This document shows positions 60,310-64,000 of a stretch of 64,000 bases of DNA, piece by piece. Under the pieces are notes generated by a model, which saw nothing but the letters and a program-made list of their open reading frames with translations, did not search any database and had not been told where the DNA came from. Origin of the DNA: Anaeramoeba flamelloides (lineage: Eukaryota; Metamonada; Anaeramoebidae). How positions within the stretch are numbered: position 1 is the stretch's first letter; each line of letters begins with the position of its first letter. A program made the translations under genes and the position numbers. The stretch covers positions 10,499,001 through 10,563,000 of the forward strand of contig JANTQA010000036.1 of assembly GCA_027625915.1 (NCBI GenBank), given 5' to 3'.

Positions 60310-60901
60310 TTAAAGTTTCAAAAGAGATAAATTTAATCAAGATAAAAATACTTTTATTTATTTTAAAAAGAATAATTGAAAATAAAATTATTTTAAATAA
60401 TAAGGTTTCATTCTTTTGAAAATAGGTTGTAATTATTGTAAAAGAGTTGATAAATTTTCTCAAAAACCTGTTGATGTGATTTCAAGTGCTGAATTAAATT
60501 CCATAAGATCTACATTGTCAGTTTTTTCACAAGAAATACAATTTAAAATTTGTTTATAAAATATTAGGATTACGATTTCATTGTTGATATCATTCACATT
60601 TTGAGAAAGAAAGAACTGAAATAGAGTTTATTTCTTACAAGAATATCTGCGGATACTAATTATAAAATAAATTACTTGTTTCCAAATAAAAAAACTGGAG
60701 AATTCAAAAAAAAAAAAAAAAAAATAATGAGCGATGAAGTGATTTATTTAAGATCTATTTATAATATTTTGTAAATAAGGAATATTTGGTATTTTATCGA
60801 AAAATTTACTCAAAATAAAAATCTAATTAATTAATCTTTATTTTGAAAACATTCATAATACTTTTTTTACGTTTTTAATTTTTCTTGCAAAATAATTACA
60901 T

Positions 60902-61564
60902 TTAAAATTTCATTTTATGTGGTAATTGTCCCTTTTGGAGTTGGAATCTTGCAGTTAAATACTCTTTAAGATATTGGACTTTTTTAATTGCTTCATTAAC
61001 AGATTTGTCGACTTCGTTTTGGATTTTTTGTTGTGTTTCATTGAGACCAACTTTTTTAAGTTCTTGTTTTTTTGTGAAGAATTTTTCTTCTGTCTTTTCC
61101 CAGTTGTTGATAGGCTTCTTTGGGGTGAAGAATTTGTCATTGATTGTTGTTGGGACTTCAAGTGCGTCGATATCGACTTTTGTTTTTGTTGCAATCACAT
61201 ATTTCCTTTTGATTCTGGTTAAGGGAACACCGTTTACTTGGTAAGGTCCTATAATGTTGGGGTTGTTTGTTTTTTTTTGTTTTTTTTTGTTTGTTTTTTT
61301 TTGTTTTTTGTTTTTTGTTTTTTTGTTTTTTGTTTTTTTTTTTTGTTTTGTTGTTTTGTTCAAAGGTATTCAAAAAAAAAAAAAAAAAAAGGTTTTTTGT
61401 TTATTAAATTACTTTTTTTTTCTTTTTCAAGATCTTTTTTATTTTTTTTATTCTGTTGAATGACAAATACTTACCAGTTACTAAAAGTAATCCAGAAGAG
61501 AGTTGTTTTAAGAAGACAGCTCTTTTCCCCTTAAATTTACCAATTAATAAAATAAGAACAGTTC
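60902..61564 (-). CDS. RPL6: ribosomal protein eL6 (RPL6), 3' part, two exons seen
   Basis: Large-subunit ribosomal protein eL6. The last exon, 61248-60902, encodes [20 protein letters not shown] through ...[20 protein letters not shown], matching the family's VNxVPLRR..QKFVIATSTK block and PHK(M/L)xF C-terminus. The preceding exon, 61564-61475, encodes [20 protein letters not shown] and LSSGLLLVT, the eL6 (G)TxLIxLxGxxxGKRVVFLKQL block. The two join in phase across a 226-bp intron (donor GTAAGT, acceptor ATTATAG), restoring VTGPYQVN. The 5' side of the upper exon starts after CTTTTAG and needs one more base of a Gly codon. No exon encoding the preceding residues was found up to 64000, so the 5' part probably lies beyond the window behind a long intron. 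A longer lysine-rich reading of the last exon (to 61363) is intronic. Confidence 0.93.
61249..61474 (-). other. last intron of eL6 gene (226 bp)
   Basis: Dominated by a T/G homopurine-pyrimidine run (TTTTTTG units, about 61260-61345, plus strand) and a poly-A run at about 61370-61391. In translation the run mimics a Lys/Asn-rich N-terminus. Confidence 0.9.
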
Positions 61565-61903
61565 CTAAAAGTTTTTGTTATTATTTGATAAAACAAAAAT
61601 AAAAAAAAAGCAAGGTTGGTTTTTTTTTTCATTTATTTTCTTTTTATTTTTCATTTTGGTGATTAGAGAGAATTATAAGGAAAGATTTCAAACCTTTTGA
61701 AATTTTTGTTGACATTAATAAAAAAATTAGAGAAGACTTGGATGATGAAAAAATGTTTGACAATTTGAAATAAAAATTTTTAGCAACAAAATCATGAGAT
61801 GAATCATTTGGGTTTTAAGTAACTTATTAATTAAGAGACTACACTACCCAGATTTGTGTTTTAGGTGATGTGATTACATAAAATTGAATTCTCAAAAATT
61901 TAA

Positions 61904-63114
61904 GGGACGAGTAAACTAAAAAAAATCTTCAAGTAAATTTAATAACAAATTAAAAAAAAATTTACCGTGTCTTGAAATTGAAAAATAAAGTAAAAATCTG
62001 ATAATTACAAAACATGTCTTACTTTTAATACTATTTTCAGAGATGAATTATTGTTTTTAAAAGACTGATCCATTTTTCTAATTTTTGAAAAGTTCAAAAT
62101 CCAACATATTTCCAAATTATTTAAAAATAATTATTTTCTTTGAAAGAAGATTGAAATATTATTGCCTGTAAAGGATTTATACAAAAATACACTTTAAAAA
62201 TGAAAACACTAAGTTCTAAAATAACTAAGTTTAAAAAATCTACTTAATCTCAAAAAAAAATACAATAATTATTTTAAACTTGTAAAAAATATAGTTATTG
62301 ATTCAAAGAACAGACCAAATCTATTTTTTCTTGGGATTAAATGAAAAAATATGAGAAAAAGAACAAAAGAATCGAATTAAAAATTCTCCCGAAATACTTT
62401 TTTAAAACCTGGAAAATTCAACTTATTATCTCAAGAAATACTTTTTAATTTGATTATTTATAATTAATAATTATAAACCCAATCTTAATTATTTCAGTAA
62501 GTCATTAACAATCCAATGATTAAATTTATCAAATAGGTTTTACATTTATTTCTCAATTTTTTCAAGATTTTGCAACAAATAAAACAATTCAAATGCATAT
62601 TTCTAATAATAAAAAAAATAATAGATATTATCAAATACCTGATTTTAATACAAACAGTTCCTTGTTTATACTCTTGGTATTTGAAAAAGTATATTGACAA
62701 GTCTTTTTAAATTTCAGGAAATTGAATAAATATTTGTGAATAAAATAAATGATCAAATTTTTTAGATGTTCAAGGATACAATATTTGATTTATTTTTCAT
62801 GTATTTTTAAAATAATATTAAAGACACAACGTTACTTGTTCTTAAAGAATCTCAGAAATTACTAAAAGTGATATTTATTCAAAAGAAAATTTTTTTGCAA
62901 ATTTTTCTTTTTCTAATTTGATCCAAAAATCCAAACAAAAAAGGATCAGATCTTTTGACTGAAAATTACATTGAAAAAATGAAATCTTTTAAAAATGATT
63001 ATTCATTTCTCTAAAGTTGACAAAGGAAGTTTCTTATTGGGTTTAATTGTTTCCTAATGTAAGTAATTACACTCTTACCTTTGGGAAAAAAAATAAATAA
63101 GAGTTACTAGTCCC
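61904..63114. mobile_element. TTAA-flanked element (family C), 1211 bp, in eL6 intron
   Basis: TTAA at 61900-61903 is followed by GGGACGAGTAAACT. The right end TTACTAGTCCC is followed by TTAA at 63115-63118. The right subterminal part (about 62885-63110, with aaaaggatcagatctttt) is related to about 6590-6850. Short ORFs inside show no transposase features. Confidence 0.6.
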
Positions 63115-63454
63115 TTAAAATGATCAACATCATTTACTCTTCATTAATGACTCGAATAATATCTTTTTCTTAATGGTTTTTTGTTTTTTTAAATACTTTA
63201 TTAAAATAATGAAATGTGTGAATAACATAAAAGAAATTTATATTTTCAATTTCTAGTTTCAAATCAACCGAAAAACCTTAATAAACTATTTTTTGCGTGA
63301 AAAAAAATTAAACTAGATTTTTAATTGTAAACATTAATAGAACATGAGAATGAAAAAGAAAGATCAATTAATATAATAGTAAAATAATATTTAATCATCA
63401 AAAGAAAGCCAAGGTTCCAAAAACAAAATCCTTTTTTTAATACTATATCTTTAT

Positions 63455-63650
63455 TTCAATATTTTTTCTTTGATTGATCTAATCGGAAAAATTTATTGAA
63501 AAAACTAAATATTTTGGAGATCTCAAAAACAACATATCATATTTCGATTAAAAAGAAGATACGAATTGTAATTACTGATTTTATTGAAAATAATATAATG
63601 GGTTATTCTTTCAAGTTAATTAGTTACTTTTTTGAATTGGTTTTTCTTTT
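63455..63650 (+). repeat. dispersed repeat G, copy 4
   Basis: Closest in order to about 11195-11400, with shared ttctttgattg, gagat.tc, and ataatgggttattctttcaa motifs. Confidence 0.5.
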
Positions 63651-64000
63651 AGTTTTAAATAATATTTCAGACTAAAAAACGCATTTATCTTTTTTTCTTG
63701 TTGAATTTTTTACAATAAACTCAAAATATTTTTTCAAAATAATTTATGTACAAAAGTTTAGTCAGTTTTTCAATGTTAAAAGTTGTGTTTCTTTTTTAGA
63801 GACGGTAGAGACATTAAATGATCATAGAAAAGTACAAAAAAAAGGAAATTTGATATTGATTTTATGAAAGATCTACTATTAAAAAAGAAAATCTCAAAAT
63901 TATATATCAAAAATAAAAATTTTCTGTAAAAATAGAGTTAATTTTATGGTAAAAAATAATTTTCCTAAAAAAAACCTACAAGTTAGAATCTAAAAAAAAT

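Larger units (their letters stand above)
61565..64000 (-). other. probable long intron of eL6 gene, running off the window
   Basis: No exon was found. The stretch contains the TTAA-flanked element at 61904-63114 and repeat G copy 4 (63455-63650). At more than 2.4 kb its size would fit the long-intron class seen in the other genes. Confidence 0.6.

Noticed and set aside
61249-61363. Lys/Asn-rich N-terminal extension of eL6
   Set aside because: It lies in the intron. The true upstream exon with the [10 protein letters not shown] block joins in phase at 61475.
1-64000. tRNA or rRNA genes, and virus-derived or LTR elements
   Set aside because: No T-loop-like GGTTCGANNCC with matching arms, no rRNA-like GC-rich block, and no capsid, polymerase, reverse-transcriptase or long terminal repeat pattern was recognised on reading.

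Overview
The window is very AT-rich eukaryotic nuclear DNA with the standard code, spliceosomal introns and long gene-poor stretches. Seven protein genes are supported, one of them cut by the right edge. Gene content (a DH-PH-FYVE exchange factor, a B-box/coiled-coil protein, an AAAP amino-acid transporter, low-complexity KE-rich proteins) and 5' splice sites of GTTTGT or GTAAGN type suggest a free-living amoeboid protist. Anaeramoeba or an amoebozoan would fit, but the species cannot be fixed from the sequence. No tRNA, rRNA, CRISPR array, or virus-derived or LTR element was recognised.

Layout. 1-7.2 kb: no gene, several foldback repeats. 7241-8218 (-): uncharacterised charged protein. 8.2-15.1 kb: repeats only, including a TA-flanked MITE, a SINE-like copy and one copy of a 1.2 kb repeat. 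15107-15967 (-): coiled-coil protein, possibly DNA-binding. 16-21.6 kb: TTAA-flanked inverted-repeat elements. 21659-29180 (+): a three-exon AAAP amino-acid transporter of 437 residues with introns of 2965 and 3243 bp. 32297-35196 (-): a two-exon protein of 933 residues with two B-boxes, a coiled coil and six tandem LCCL domains. 42371-44848 (-): a single-exon polytopic membrane protein of 825 residues whose outer domain looks like a DUF229/sulfatase-fold domain without its catalytic residues. 45.1-47.3 kb: a dispersed repeat interrupted by a decayed Tc1/mariner transposon. 48538-55765 (+): a four-exon RhoGEF-PH-FYVE protein of 503 residues. 55.8-60.9 kb: foldback and TTAA elements. 60902-61564 (-): the last two exons of ribosomal protein eL6, with the 5' part probably beyond 64000.

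The genes do not form one pathway. The transporter, the polytopic membrane protein and the phosphoinositide/Rho-type regulator are membrane-related, eL6 is housekeeping, and the B-box/LCCL protein is the most unusual architecture. Much of the remaining DNA is short non-autonomous repeats: TA-flanked MITEs, TTAA-flanked elements, foldbacks and a SINE-like family with (AAAT)n tails. Several nested insertions can be read against an empty site in another copy within the window. Introns fall into two size classes, about 100-230 bp and about 2.7-3.2 kb, and the long ones are filled with the same repeats as the intergenic DNA.
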